64,000 nucleotides of DNA from Acidimicrobiales bacterium (GTDB lineage Bacteria; Actinomycetota; Acidimicrobiia; Acidimicrobiales; SZUA-35), in contig JANQPB010000014.1 in NCBI GenBank assembly GCA_028285495.1, forward strand, positions 310,001 through 374,000, written 5' to 3'. Below the pieces are notes generated by a model. The model made no database searches and was not told where the DNA came from. It was given only the letters and a program-made list of their open reading frames with translations. The position numbers and the translations under genes were made by a program. Positions 24,763 through 33,833 of the stretch are shown piece by piece (within the stretch, counting starts at the first letter, position 1; each line of letters opens with the position of its first letter).

Positions 24763-25995
24763 GTGGAGCGCGGGCGAGCGGTGACGCTGGTGATGGTCGA
24801 CGAGGGCGGAACGCCGCTCGGCTCGACCGAGCGGTTCCCGGTGGCCGAGCCCTGGTGGCCCGAGGTCGGACCGGTCCACGACGCGGTGACCGATCGGTTC
24901 GGCGACCGCCTGCGCATCGACGCCGTGCTCCGCCTGCTCCGGGCCGAGCCCGACCCGGATGAGCCGATGGGCGGTCGGGTGACCTACGCCGCCGTCGGCG
25001 AGGCGGCCGACGACACGGTGCTCGGCCCGGTCACCCCAGACGATCGAGCCCTCCTGGCGCCGTCCGGGCGTCGCTTGCCGTGGGCCGAGCCCGGCGGCCC
25101 GGCGGCCGACCTGGCCTGGGTCGGGCGGCAGGTCGAGGTGATCGGCTCGCCCCGCCAGCATCGATCGTGGAACCTGTCGGCGGTGTGGTCGATCCGGACC
25201 GCGAGCGGCACCGTCTGGCTCAAGTGCCTGCCCCCGTTCCTGGCTCATGAGCCGGTGGTGATCGATCGGCTGACGGCCTTGGCCGCCGCCGGCGGCCAAG
25301 GCCGACCGGGGTCCTCGCATCGGGTGACGCCCGAGCTGCTCGCCGTCGACGGGCACCGCGTCCTGCTGGCTGCGCTGCCGGGCGAGGACGGCTACCGGGC
25401 CTCCGAGGCGGAGCAGGTGGCGATGATCGCCACGCTGGTCGACATCCAGGCCACGACGGTCGACCGCGTCGACGAGCTGGTGTCGGCCGGCGTGCCCGAC
25501 CTGCGGGCGCCCGCGCTGGCGACCGAGCTGGCGGCACTGGTCGAGCGGGTGGCCCCCGATCGGCCGGCGCTGATCGAGCTGGTCGACGGTCTCGAGCGAC
25601 GGCTCGATGAGGTGGCCGGCGCGAGCCCACCCGACTCGCTGGTCCACGGCGACCCCCACCCCGGGAACGCGCGGCGGCTGGTCGAGCCGCCGGTCTGGTT
25701 CGACTGGGGCGACGCCTTCGTCGGCAACCCGCTCCTCGACCTGGCCGCCACCCACCGCCTGAGCCCGGTCGCCGTCGACGCCTGGCTCGCAGCGCTGGTC
25801 GACCGGTGGCCCGGCTGCGACCCACGGCGAGCCCTCGACCTGCTCGCCCCGGTGGCGATGCTTCGCCAGGCCTGGGTCTACCAGCGGTTCCTGGACGGCA
25901 TCGAGCCGACCGAGCACATCTACCACCGCGACGACGTCGGCGAGGCCATCGACGCGACCGAGGCCCTCCTGCGAGGGCCTGCACGTCAGGTCTAG
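24763..25995 (+). CDS. Phosphotransferase (APH/choline-kinase fold)
   Basis: A 410-residue protein with a divergent N-terminal 120 residues and a C-terminal aminoglycoside-phosphotransferase-like domain. The catalytic loop is LVHGDPHPGNARR and the metal-binding site is FDWGDAFVGNPLLDLA. These enzymes phosphorylate small molecules such as sugars, choline or antibiotics with ATP; the substrate here is unknown. GTG 24763 is my start because the frame before it overlaps the divergent EAL-HDOD gene. Its TAG stop is inside the CTAG that flanks the MITE-like element, so the last codons may have been fixed by that insertion. Confidence 0.75.
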   Translation: MERGRAVTLVMVDEGGTPLGSTERFPVAEPWWPEVGPVHDAVTDRFGDRLRIDAVLRLLRAEPDPDEPMGGRVTYAAVGEAADDTVLGPVTPDDRALLAPSGRRLPWAEPGGPAADLAWVGRQVEVIGSPRQHRSWNLSAVWSIRTASGTVWLKCLPPFLAHEPVVIDRLTALAAAGGQGRPGSSHRVTPELLAVDGHRVLLAALPGEDGYRASEAEQVAMIATLVDIQATTVDRVDELVSAGVPDLRAPALATELAALVERVAPDRPALIELVDGLERRLDEVAGASPPDSLVHGDPHPGNARRLVEPPVWFDWGDAFVGNPLLDLAATHRLSPVAVDAWLAALVDRWPGCDPRRALDLLAPVAMLRQAWVYQRFLDGIEPTEHIYHRDDVGEAIDATEALLRGPARQV

Positions 25996-26160
25996 CAGGG
26001 TGCTGAAGGTCGCCGACAGGGGTGTCGGCGTCCAGACGCCGACCGGTCGAGGACGCAGGATTCGCCACAGCTCGTGAGCGCTCTGGCCGATCCGAGGACG
26101 ACGAGTGGGCGGATGGATGGGCGTCGAGAGCCCGTCATGCGATTTTCGGCATCCTGCTAG
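25992..26160. mobile_element. MITE-like element flanked by CTAG
   Basis: The sequence reads CTAG, then CAGGGTGCTGAAGGTCGC (25996-26013), about 125 bp of non-coding DNA, then GCGATTTTCGGCATCCTG (26139-26156), then CTAG. The two ends are inverted repeats matching at 14 of 18 positions, and CTAG at both borders looks like a 4-bp target duplication. It lies between convergent genes, and the left and right CTAG give the TAG stop of each. No transposase is encoded. Part of the right end recurs at 5161-5213. The parent insertion sequence is not in the window. Confidence 0.6.
26011..26030. terminator. Perfect hairpin inside the MITE-like element
   Basis: CGCCGACA-GGGG-TGTCGGCG forms an eight-pair stem with a four-base loop 16 nt after the stop of the kinase-fold gene. 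It could terminate transcription of that gene, so the element may have become part of the gene's 3' end. Confidence 0.5.
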
Positions 26161-27479
26161 CGCTTGACGCTGAAGCGGGAGGTCAGGTTGAGGTCGTTCG
26201 TCCAGCGGTCGAGCGCGGTGGTCACCCGCTCACCGACCTCGACCCGGTGCGGGGCTCCGACCCCCTGGGCCAGCGGGAGCCGCTGGGCCAGCAGGCGAGC
26301 GGCCCGAACGGCGTTCACGGGGCTGAGCGGGAGGTCGGCCCCCAGCTCGGGCAGGCGGTTGCTGGCCACGACGACGTCGGTCAGCCCCGTCGGCAGTCCC
26401 CACAGCGCCAGCAGGTGCCCGCCGAGCTCGGCCAGCCCGACGCCTCCCCGGCGCCGCTCGGTCCGATCCAGGGTCAGGCCGCCGATCTCGGCCCGCCGGT
26501 AGTCGTCGGCGAGATGGTCCCGGAGCTGCGACACCTCGACCAGCATCCCGACGTTCGACAGCAGGCCCCCGGTCCAGGCCAGGTGGGCGTCCTCCGGGGC
26601 GGCCAGGCTGGCGGCCAGCGAGGCCACCGCCCGCGAGTACCGGTGGAAGAGGTCGATCGGGAAGCCGGGGATCACCTCGGACGGGGTGAAGGGTCGGATC
26701 ATCTCGTCGGCCTGGGCGAGCGCCCGCAGCGACGAGACGCCGATACGCTCGACGGCCCTGCGGACGTCGTAGACCTCGTCGCCGGTGACGTTGGCCGCGT
26801 TGGCCCACTGCAACACCTTGAGGCTGGCCGCCGGGTCGAGCGCGATCAGGCCCGCCACCTGGTCGGGCGTCGCCCGGTCCGAGCCGAGCAGCTCGACCAG
26901 GGCCAGGTAGACCTCGGGGTGGGATGGCAGCGCGTCGACCGCACCGATGGCCTGACGGAGGTGGGGATCGGTCAGCTGGCTCCAGTGGCCGGTTGCCTCG
27001 GCCAGGGTGGCGACGAGCAGCTCGGGCGGGCACGGCTTGCTCAACCAGCGGTGGGTGACCGCCACCGACCGGTGGACGAGTCGATCCTCGGCCTGGCCGG
27101 AGAGCACGTAGCGGATCACCTCGGGGAAGCGGAACCGGAGCTCGTCGAGCAGGTCGGCGCCGCTCCGCTCGGGCATCCGCATGTCGGTCACGACCATGTC
27201 GACCGGTTCCCGCTCGAGGATGGCGATGGCATCCCCGGCGCTGGTGGCGAAGCGCAGGTGGTAGTCGTTGCGGTGGCGGCGAAGGCTGACCCGGAGTCCC
27301 GCCAGCACCTCTTCCTCGTCGTCGACGAAGAGGACCGTCGGGATCGGCGCCGGCACCTGGCTCGGTCGCACCGACGGGAGGGTGGGCGGTGCCGGCCGCA
27401 GCGTCGGCGCCGGCATCGTCGGCGGCTCGGGGATCGACCCGACCGGTTCGACCGCAGCGGTCAGCTCGTCGCTGATCAT
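26157..27479 (-). CDS. Response regulator with HDOD output domain
   Basis: A 440-residue protein. Residues 1-46 are a Pro-rich leader; residues 47-165 form a receiver domain (VLFVDDEEEVLAGLR with acidic pair, phospho-acceptor D99 in VVTDMRMPERSG, and YVLSGQAED). Residues 170-430 are an HDOD domain (LPSHPEVYLALVELLGSDRA and AWTGGLLSNVGMLVEVSQL). The start overlaps the stop of the PAS kinase gene as ATGA, so the two form a dedicated two-component pair. HDOD outputs act through protein contacts or unidentified ligands, not DNA. The TAG stop lies in the CTAG border of the MITE-like element. Confidence 0.88.
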   Translation of the reverse strand: MISDELTAAVEPVGSIPEPPTMPAPTLRPAPPTLPSVRPSQVPAPIPTVLFVDDEEEVLAGLRVSLRRHRNDYHLRFATSAGDAIAILEREPVDMVVTDMRMPERSGADLLDELRFRFPEVIRYVLSGQAEDRLVHRSVAVTHRWLSKPCPPELLVATLAEATGHWSQLTDPHLRQAIGAVDALPSHPEVYLALVELLGSDRATPDQVAGLIALDPAASLKVLQWANAANVTGDEVYDVRRAVERIGVSSLRALAQADEMIRPFTPSEVIPGFPIDLFHRYSRAVASLAASLAAPEDAHLAWTGGLLSNVGMLVEVSQLRDHLADDYRRAEIGGLTLDRTERRRGGVGLAELGGHLLALWGLPTGLTDVVVASNRLPELGADLPLSPVNAVRAARLLAQRLPLAQGVGAPHRVEVGERVTTALDRWTNDLNLTSRFSVKR

Positions 27480-28840
27480 CGTCCGTCCTCCCGGAGCCAC
27501 ACGTGGAACGTGGTGCCGACGCCGTCGACCACGTCGAGCGTCAGCCGACCGCCGAAGCCCTTGACCACCGTGTCGTAGGCCAGGGCCAGACCCTGACCGG
27601 TGCCCCGACCGGGGTCCTTGGTGGTGAAGAACGGATCGAAGACCCGGTCGCGGATCCCGCTCGGGATCCCGCCACCGTCGTCGGTCACGTCGATCCGGAT
27701 CCCGCCACCGGGTGCGACGGCGCTGGCGATGGTGATTCGGCCTCGCCCGTCGGTCGCCTCCGGATCCTCGCCGGCCGCTCGGCGGCGGTCCTCGATGGCG
27801 TGGGCGGCGTTGACCAGCAGGTTGACCAGCACCTGGCTGAGCCGGACCTGGTTGCACCACGCGGGCGGGACGGGGGCGAGGTCGAGCTCGACGTCGGCCA
27901 CGTACTTGTACTCGTGACGGGAGAGGGTGACCGCCGTCTCGATCACCTGGTTGACGTCGTGGGGGGCGACGTCGTCGCCGGGGTGCGAGAACTGCTTGAG
28001 CGCCCGCACGATCTTCGCCACCCGCTGGAGGCCGCCGATGGCCCGCTCGATGGCGGAAGGCACCTCCCGGCGGGCGAAGGCGAGGTCGAGCGCCTCCTCG
28101 CGGGCCGCCAGGTCGTCGATCAGCCGCTGACCCCCGTCGACCGATGCCAGCAGGGGCCAGGTCCGGCGGCTCGCCCGGTCGAGCTCCAGCAGATCGTCGA
28201 CCACGTCGGCCAGGAACCGGACACTGTGGATCGAGTACTGGATCGGCGTGTTGAGCTCATGGGCCACGCCGGCGGCCAGCGAGCCGATCGACTCGAGCCG
28301 CTGGGCGCTGCGGAGCTCGGCCTCGAGCTGTTTCTGGGCGCTGACGTCGATGGCGGTGTAGACGGTCCCGCTCGGCCGGCCGGCGCCGTCGACGAGACCG
28401 GAGCGGGTGACCAGCACCGGGATCGACCGACCATCCGCCGCGGCGAGCGACCCGTCGCAGGTGCGGTCGCCGGACTCGTCGCCGTCGCGCTCGGTGATGT
28501 TCAGCACCTCGCCGACGGCACGGCCGACGAGGTCGTCGGCGCCGGTGCCGACCAGCTCCTCGGTCCGGCCTCGGACCGATGTCATCACCCCGTCGCCGTC
28601 GGTCGAGATCACCGCCGCGGCCACACTGGTGAGGAGGGTCTCCAGCTGCCGGTTGCTCGCCTCCAGCTGCTGGTGGGCCAGGAACAACGACCGGGTCTTG
28701 TCCTCGATCATCGTCTCGAGCACCGTGTTGGCGGCTCGGGCGCGGGCCAGCTGGCGCCGAAGGCGGGGCGCCTCGCCGGCGCCGCCGTCCGTTCGCTCGT
28801 CGAGGCGATCGACGACCGTGTCCGACGAGGCGCCCGGCAT
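27476..28840 (-). CDS. PAS-domain sensor histidine kinase
   Basis: A 454-residue cytoplasmic kinase without membrane segments. A coiled coil (residues 25-70) leads into a PAS domain (about 65-175), then the H-box [10 protein letters not shown] with H194, and a HATPase domain with [11 protein letters not shown] (N-box), DDGGGIP (G1) and [20 protein letters not shown] (F and G2). It resembles soluble PAS kinases that sense redox or small ligands. ATG 28840 is the first good start; a TTG at 28870 with GAGGAAG upstream would add ten residues. It is translationally coupled to the REC-HDOD gene. Confidence 0.88.
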   Translation of the reverse strand: MPGASSDTVVDRLDERTDGGAGEAPRLRRQLARARAANTVLETMIEDKTRSLFLAHQQLEASNRQLETLLTSVAAAVISTDGDGVMTSVRGRTEELVGTGADDLVGRAVGEVLNITERDGDESGDRTCDGSLAAADGRSIPVLVTRSGLVDGAGRPSGTVYTAIDVSAQKQLEAELRSAQRLESIGSLAAGVAHELNTPIQYSIHSVRFLADVVDDLLELDRASRRTWPLLASVDGGQRLIDDLAAREEALDLAFARREVPSAIERAIGGLQRVAKIVRALKQFSHPGDDVAPHDVNQVIETAVTLSRHEYKYVADVELDLAPVPPAWCNQVRLSQVLVNLLVNAAHAIEDRRRAAGEDPEATDGRGRITIASAVAPGGGIRIDVTDDGGGIPSGIRDRVFDPFFTTKDPGRGTGQGLALAYDTVVKGFGGRLTLDVVDGVGTTFHVWLREDGR

Positions 28841-29075
28841 CTGCTTCGATGGGATGGTCGAACCCTTCAACGTTGCGCTTCCTCGCTCGGTGCGTCCGAT
28901 CGTGGTATCGGCGAGCTGGCTGGCCGGGTGAAGGTCGTTCGCCGCCGGATCGGGCGGCTCGACATCGGTCGACGGCGGGCTCAAGGTCACAGCCGGCCCG
29001 ACCGACACCAGGACGGGGACGTCCGTCCCCCCAGCCCTGCCCCGACACCCGGCCGACCTCGATCCCAGGAGCGGT

Positions 29076-30497
29076 ATGCGCATCAACCTTCGACCCCTGT
29101 TGGCCCTGCTGATGTCGGCCTCGGCGCTGACCGTGGTCGGTGCTCCGACGGTCGGGGCGTCGACGGCGGTGCCGGCTGCGGTGCCGGCTGCGGGGGCCGC
29201 CACGGGCGAGGTCGCGGCCGAGCCGCCGACGGTGGCCGTCAGCGGCTGCAACATCTCGACGCCGAGCAGCGAGTTCACGAAGAAGGTCGAGCTCTCGACG
29301 GGTCACGCCCGGGTGTGGCGGCTGTACCAGGCCTTCTTCCTCCGTCAGCCGGACGACGCCGGCTTCGACTACTGGCTCCGGGTCCGCTCGGGTGGGGCGA
29401 CGCTGGCCGACATCGCCTACCAGTTCGCCCAGGGAAACGAGTTCATCAACCGCTACGGCAGCCTGAGCCACGCCGAGTTCGTCGACCTGGCCTACGCCAA
29501 CATCCTGTGCCGAACCCCCGACGGCGAGGGGCGGGCCTACTGGACCGGGCTGCTGCAGTCGGGCCAGCTGACCCGCTGGGACATGATCATCAACTTCACC
29601 GAGCTGCGTGAGTACCTCGGCCGGACCCAGACCTGTCACAGCATCTACCCGGCCGAGACGGCGGCGACGTCCGGCTGCGCCCAGTCGAGCCTGCGGCCGC
29701 TGTCGGAGGCAACGTTCGGCCAGGACGGCTATCACGCGGTCACGATCACCGTGCCCCGCTGGGGCGGCGGCTCGGGCACGTTCCGCGGCGTCAAGGTCGA
29801 CCTGTCGAAGGGCGTGTTCGAGACGGGTTCGAACCGGTGCTCGGTCGCGTCGATCAACGGCAACTGGATGCCGGGGTCGCAGAAGGACGGGCCCAACCCG
29901 TCGGTGCTCGGGATCGGCGTGGTCGATGGGATCCACGTGAAGGGCTCGTCCGACCGCTCGGACCGCGGGGTGTTCGGGCTCCGCTTCGACCCCAACCCGA
30001 CCAACGTGGTCGAGGTGTGGCCCGGCGACACGCTGAGCGACGACGACACCAAGCTCTCGTCGGTGGCCTGGCACGACGGCAAGGCGTCGCTGGAGAACTG
30101 GTACGCCGCGGCCGAGCTGTCGCCGTACCTGTCGGAGCTGGCGCCGCAGGAGATCGTCGATCCGAGCGAGTGGGTGTGGGCCGCCGCCGGCATCCCGCTC
30201 CGGGTGGACGGCCAGACCGACAAGGACTTCTCGTCGGCCGACTACCCGAACGATCCGTACACCTACCAGACGCTCGGTCACCCGTTCGTCGCCGTCGACC
30301 AGGACAACGGCTACCTGCTGTTCGGGGCGACCGCCGACTTCGACGTGCGGGACATGGTGGTCTGGGCCGAGAACAACGGCTACGAGGACCTGGTGAAGTT
30401 CGACGGCGGCGGGTCGGTTGAGTACAACGTCGCCGGCCAGGCCGTGGTGCGGGGCACCTCCCGCGACGTCCCGGTCTGGCTCGGCATCGGGTGTTGA
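29076..30497 (+). CDS. Secreted DUF4214 protein with phosphodiester-glycosidase-like domain
   Basis: A 473-residue exported protein with a signal peptide (MRINLRPLLALLMSASAL, cleavage near residue 29). Residues 75-190 contain a DUF4214 domain (VWRLYQAFFLRQPDDAGFDYW and ANILCRTPDGEGRAYWTGLL), which is common in surface proteins of actinobacteria. The C-terminal half (residues 200-473) resembles the phosphodiester glycosidase/NAGPA fold, ending with DMVVWAENNGYEDLVKFDGGGS. It may act on cell-surface glycan phosphodiesters or exopolysaccharide; activity is unproven. Several Cys pairs suggest disulfides. It is divergent from the PAS kinase. Confidence 0.78.
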   Translation: MRINLRPLLALLMSASALTVVGAPTVGASTAVPAAVPAAGAATGEVAAEPPTVAVSGCNISTPSSEFTKKVELSTGHARVWRLYQAFFLRQPDDAGFDYWLRVRSGGATLADIAYQFAQGNEFINRYGSLSHAEFVDLAYANILCRTPDGEGRAYWTGLLQSGQLTRWDMIINFTELREYLGRTQTCHSIYPAETAATSGCAQSSLRPLSEATFGQDGYHAVTITVPRWGGGSGTFRGVKVDLSKGVFETGSNRCSVASINGNWMPGSQKDGPNPSVLGIGVVDGIHVKGSSDRSDRGVFGLRFDPNPTNVVEVWPGDTLSDDDTKLSSVAWHDGKASLENWYAAAELSPYLSELAPQEIVDPSEWVWAAAGIPLRVDGQTDKDFSSADYPNDPYTYQTLGHPFVAVDQDNGYLLFGATADFDVRDMVVWAENNGYEDLVKFDGGGSVEYNVAGQAVVRGTSRDVPVWLGIGC

Positions 30498-30523
30498 GGC
30501 GGTAGCCGCCGGCGCCGGCCGGC

Positions 30524-30529
30524 TACCTT
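30524..30529 (+). promoter_or_regulatory. -10 box (TACCTT) of the leaderless amidohydrolase-channel operon
   Basis: TACCTT is 7 nt before the ATG at 30537, with no ribosome site. The downstream ion-channel gene overlaps by 4 nt and shares this promoter. Confidence 0.5.
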
Positions 30530-30536
30530 GTCGGCC

Positions 30537-31679
30537 ATGCGTCTGGGCTTGACCATCCGAACCCTCGACGGGGCCGTCCGGCAGCTCGCGGTCGTCGACG
30601 GCCACTTCCGGCCGGCCGACGAGGCGGTCGACACCGAGATCGACGGCAGCGACTGGTGGGCGGTGCCGGGCCTGGCCGACTGCCACGCCCACCTCACCGG
30701 CGGCGAGTCCGACGGCTGGGACGATCTCGACGAGGTCGTCGAGCGGGGTCGGGCCAACGCCTGGGCCCAGCTGGAGGGTGGGGTGTTCCTGGTCGCCGAC
30801 AAGGGTGCGGCCGACCACGTCAGCCTCCGGCTGCTCGACGAGCCGCCGGCCAGCCGGCCCGAGCTGACGATGGCCGGCCACATGATCGCCAACCCCGGCG
30901 GCTACTACCGTGACTTCGCCATCGAGGTCGACGAGGGTGACCTGGTCGAGACGGTGCGGGCCGCGTCGGCCGAGCGGACCCCGGCCGGCAACGGGCCCGG
31001 CTGGATCAAGCTGGTCGGCGACTGGCCCCGCAAGGGCGTCGGGGCGGTCACCAACTTCTCCGAGCCGGCGATGGCCGCTGCGGTCGAGGTGGCCCATGCC
31101 GCCGGTTGCCGGGTCGCCATCCACGCCGCCGCCCCCGAGACGAGCAGCCTGGCGGTGGCGGCCGGCGTCGACTCGATCGAGCACGGCCTGTTCCTCACCG
31201 CAGACGACCTGGAGGCCCTCGGCGCCAGGGGCGGGGCCTGGGTCCCCACCGTGACCGCCATGGAGGGCATCCGGGACATGCTCGGCGCCGAGTCGTCCGG
31301 CGGCCGGCTGTTCGCCGACGGCCTCGAGAACGTGGCGGAGCTGCTGGCCGGCGCCCCCGCGGCCGGGGTCACCGTGCTGGCCGGGACCGACATCGTCGTC
31401 CCCCATGGGGCGGTGGCCACCGAGGCCATCGGCCTGGCCCGCTACGGCCTGGACGCCTCCGACGTGGTCAGGGCCGTCACCGACGACGCCTACCGCTACC
31501 TCGGGTCCGACCACGCCTTCGAGCCGGGCGGCCACGCCGACGTCCTCTTCTTCGACGCCGACCCCCGCGACGACCTGTCGGTCCTGAACCGCCCGGTGCT
31601 CGGGCTCCGCCACGGCGAGGTCATGGTCGGCAGCCTCGATGGCGCCGACGGGCGCGGCGGCGGGGGCGCGGCCGGGTGA
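30537..31679 (+). CDS. Amidohydrolase family protein
   Basis: A 380-residue metal-dependent hydrolase. The first metal motif is DCHAHL (HxH), the carboxylated-Lys region reads GWIKLVGDWP, further ligands are IHAAAP and SIEHGLF, and the last Asp is in LAGTDIV. The C-terminal strand (GHADVLFFDADPRDDL) is typical of cyclic amidohydrolases such as imidazolonepropionase-like enzymes. It hydrolyses C-N bonds of an unidentified substrate. Leaderless start; the stop overlaps the ion channel start as GTGA, an unusual functional pairing. Confidence 0.85.
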   Translation: MRLGLTIRTLDGAVRQLAVVDGHFRPADEAVDTEIDGSDWWAVPGLADCHAHLTGGESDGWDDLDEVVERGRANAWAQLEGGVFLVADKGAADHVSLRLLDEPPASRPELTMAGHMIANPGGYYRDFAIEVDEGDLVETVRAASAERTPAGNGPGWIKLVGDWPRKGVGAVTNFSEPAMAAAVEVAHAAGCRVAIHAAAPETSSLAVAAGVDSIEHGLFLTADDLEALGARGGAWVPTVTAMEGIRDMLGAESSGGRLFADGLENVAELLAGAPAAGVTVLAGTDIVVPHGAVATEAIGLARYGLDASDVVRAVTDDAYRYLGSDHAFEPGGHADVLFFDADPRDDLSVLNRPVLGLRHGEVMVGSLDGADGRGGGGAAG

Positions 31680-32797
31680 CGACGCTCGCCGCCGTCGTCG
31701 GGATCGCGCTGGTCGTCTCGGCGCTGGCCGACCTGGTCAACACCCTCGTCACCACCAGCACCAGCCGAGGCCGGTGGTGGCCGTCGTTCATCCTCTATCG
31801 AAACACGTGGCGGGTGATGCGGTCGGTGGCCACGTCGATCGGCGACGACCGCCGGCGCGAGGCCGTGCTCAGCACGTTCGCCCCGGCCTCGGTCCTGCTG
31901 CTGCTGGTGATGTGGGTGACCTGCCAGGTGATCGGCTTCGGGCTGCTGTGGTGGGCCAGCGGCGGGGTCGACGGGGCCGGCAGCCTGTTCGACGACCTCT
32001 ACTACTCGGGCGTCATCTACTTCACGCTCGGGTTCGGCGAGCTGGTCCCGGTCGAGGTCGTGCCCCGGGTCGGGGCCCTGGTCGAGGCGATGTTCGGGGT
32101 CCTGACCACCGCCCTGGTCATCGGCTACCTCCCGGCGCTGTACTCGGCGTACAGCGAGCGGGAGCGCAAGCTCATGACGCTCGACGACGGCACCGAGGGC
32201 CGCATCACCCCGACAAACCTGCTGCTCAGCCGGGCCCCGACCGGTGACGTCGACGAGGTCGTCCGCTTCTTCGAGGGCTGGGAGGAGTGGGTGTCCGGCC
32301 TGCTCGAGACCCACACCACGTTCCCGATGCTGCGGCTGTTCCGATCGAAGCAGCCCGACCAGAACTGGGTCACCGCGCTCGGCGTGCTGTGTGACGCCGC
32401 CCTCCAGTGCCAGGTGATCGTCGGGGCCAGGGACCGGGCCCCGTACTGGATGCTGCGCCGCTCGATCCTGCTGTTCAACGAGCTGACGGCCGACGTCGAC
32501 CTGAGCGAGTACCGGGCCCGACTCGACGAGACCTACGCCGAGCTGGACACCGACGACGACTCGAACCTCTTCCGCCAGCTCTACGACGAGCTGACCGCCC
32601 ACGGCTTCGAGCTGATCGACTACGAGACCGCCCGCGACGAGACCAGGGTCCTCCGCCGTCTCTTCGACGCCCAGATGGAATATCTGATCGACGCCCTCCT
32701 GTGCCCCCGGGGCTTCTGGGGTCACCGGATCGGCCACCGGCCCGGCGTCTCGGCCGACCTCGTCGTGCCGTCGCCGGACGAGAACCTGATGGAGTAG
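31676..32797 (+). CDS. Two-helix ion channel with large cytoplasmic domain
   Basis: A 373-residue membrane protein. A hydrophobic start (LAAVVGIALVVSALADLV) is followed by TM segments around residues 65-90 and 130-155 enclosing a pore loop YFTLGFGELVPV, which is like the K+ channel filter TVGYGD but reads TLGFGE. The remaining 200 residues are soluble and helical with no named domain. I expect a cation channel regulated by its C-terminal part; K+ selectivity is uncertain given the altered filter. GTG 31676 overlaps the amidohydrolase stop. Confidence 0.75.
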   Translation: MTTLAAVVGIALVVSALADLVNTLVTTSTSRGRWWPSFILYRNTWRVMRSVATSIGDDRRREAVLSTFAPASVLLLLVMWVTCQVIGFGLLWWASGGVDGAGSLFDDLYYSGVIYFTLGFGELVPVEVVPRVGALVEAMFGVLTTALVIGYLPALYSAYSERERKLMTLDDGTEGRITPTNLLLSRAPTGDVDEVVRFFEGWEEWVSGLLETHTTFPMLRLFRSKQPDQNWVTALGVLCDAALQCQVIVGARDRAPYWMLRRSILLFNELTADVDLSEYRARLDETYAELDTDDDSNLFRQLYDELTAHGFELIDYETARDETRVLRRLFDAQMEYLIDALLCPRGFWGHRIGHRPGVSADLVVPSPDENLME

Positions 32798-32814
32798 GCG
32801 ACCCGTTTGGCCGC

Positions 32815-33714
32815 TCAGCCGTCGTCGACGCCGACCAGGTGTTCGACGCTGACGCCGTCCCTGGGCTTGCGGCCGAGGGCCCGCTCGGGCGGCCGGATGT
32901 CGGAGCCACGGTCCTCGGGATCGGCCAGCGGGTCGGAGTAGTAACCGAGCGCGTAGTCGCCCATCGTGTAGCCGAGCAGCTCCTGGAGATCGGGGTCGAG
33001 CGTGCTGGCGATCTCGGGTGGGCACGACAGGTACTGGTTCTCCTCGGTCCGCAGCCAGCCGAGGCAGTAGGTGAGGTTGAGCCCGATCCGGTTGGCGTCT
33101 GACCGGTTCTCGCCGCCGCCGTGGATGACCGAGCCCGAGTACAGCAGCACCGATCCGGCCGGCATCGTGGCCTGTGCCTTCTCGTCATCGGTTGCCCGGC
33201 GCTCGACGTCCCAGGCCGGGCTGCCGGGCACCACCCGGGTGGCGCCGTTCTCGGCCGTGAAGTCGGTCAGGGCCCAGATCGTGTTGAACTGCGGCTCGAC
33301 CTCGCGGGGCACGAACCCGCCCCAGGCCAGCCGGTCGCGGTGCAGGGGCTGGGTGCCCTGACCGGGCTCGATCGTGATCACCTGGGTCAGGTGGAGCTGC
33401 AGCGTTCGGGTGAACGGGCTCAGCAGGTGACGGGCCGGGCCGAGCACCCGGGGGTCCATCACCAGGTCGCGAACGGTCGGCGCCCGGGCGATCAGCGCAC
33501 CGGTGCGGCGGGTGCGGGTGCCGGTGAAGCCGTCGCGGCCGGTCGGGGTGGTGTCGATCCACGGGTCGAGCTCGTGGTGGAGCCGGTCGAGGGTGACGTC
33601 GTCGAGCATGCCATCGACCACCGCGGCGCCGACGGTTCCGACCGTGTCGGCGGCGGCGGCGATCCCCTCCGGATCACCCAGGTCGTCGGCATGGAAGCGG
33701 GGCAACTCGGTCAT
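32815..33714 (-). CDS. Phytanoyl-CoA dioxygenase (PhyH) family protein
   Basis: A 299-residue Fe(II)/2-oxoglutarate oxygenase. The facial triad is visible as HRD in QPLHRDRLAWGG and the distal His in SGSVIHGGGENRS, with Arg in ANRIGLNLTYCLGW binding 2-oxoglutarate. ENGATRVVPGSPAW is a PhyH signature. It hydroxylates an unknown small molecule or acyl chain. The start is leaderless (TAGCCT 6 nt upstream), divergent from the acyl-CoA dehydrogenase-like gene. Confidence 0.87.
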   Translation of the reverse strand: MTELPRFHADDLGDPEGIAAAADTVGTVGAAVVDGMLDDVTLDRLHHELDPWIDTTPTGRDGFTGTRTRRTGALIARAPTVRDLVMDPRVLGPARHLLSPFTRTLQLHLTQVITIEPGQGTQPLHRDRLAWGGFVPREVEPQFNTIWALTDFTAENGATRVVPGSPAWDVERRATDDEKAQATMPAGSVLLYSGSVIHGGGENRSDANRIGLNLTYCLGWLRTEENQYLSCPPEIASTLDPDLQELLGYTMGDYALGYYSDPLADPEDRGSDIRPPERALGRKPRDGVSVEHLVGVDDG

Positions 33715-33720
33715 GACCAG

Positions 33721-33726
33721 AGGCTA
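33721..33726 (-). promoter_or_regulatory. -10 box (TAGCCT) of the PhyH gene
   Basis: TAGCCT on the minus strand is 6 nt before the ATG at 33714. Confidence 0.45.
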
Positions 33727-33820
33727 GTTTCGCGGCCGGGCCCGGTCGAAGGCGACGACCCCGGCGGCCGGAGGAGCGGGCGGCGGGGGCCGCCGGCTCG
33801 CCGCCGCGGCGGATCGCCGC

Positions 33821-33826
33821 AAGACT
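33821..33826 (+). promoter_or_regulatory. -10-like box (AAGACT) before the acyl-CoA dehydrogenase-like gene
   Basis: AAGACT is 7 nt before the ATG at 33834. It differs from TANNNT at the first base but keeps the leaderless spacing. Confidence 0.3.
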
Positions 33827-33833
33827 GGCGGGC

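Noticed and set aside
24763..25995. Aminoglycoside resistance gene
   Set aside because: Only the general APH/choline-kinase fold is supported, and the N-terminal half is divergent; no evidence for an antibiotic substrate.
28257..31613. Minus-strand 1118-residue open frame
   Set aside because: Antisense to the DUF4214 and amidohydrolase genes, with biased composition and no recognisable motif; the real genes have signal peptides and catalytic motifs.
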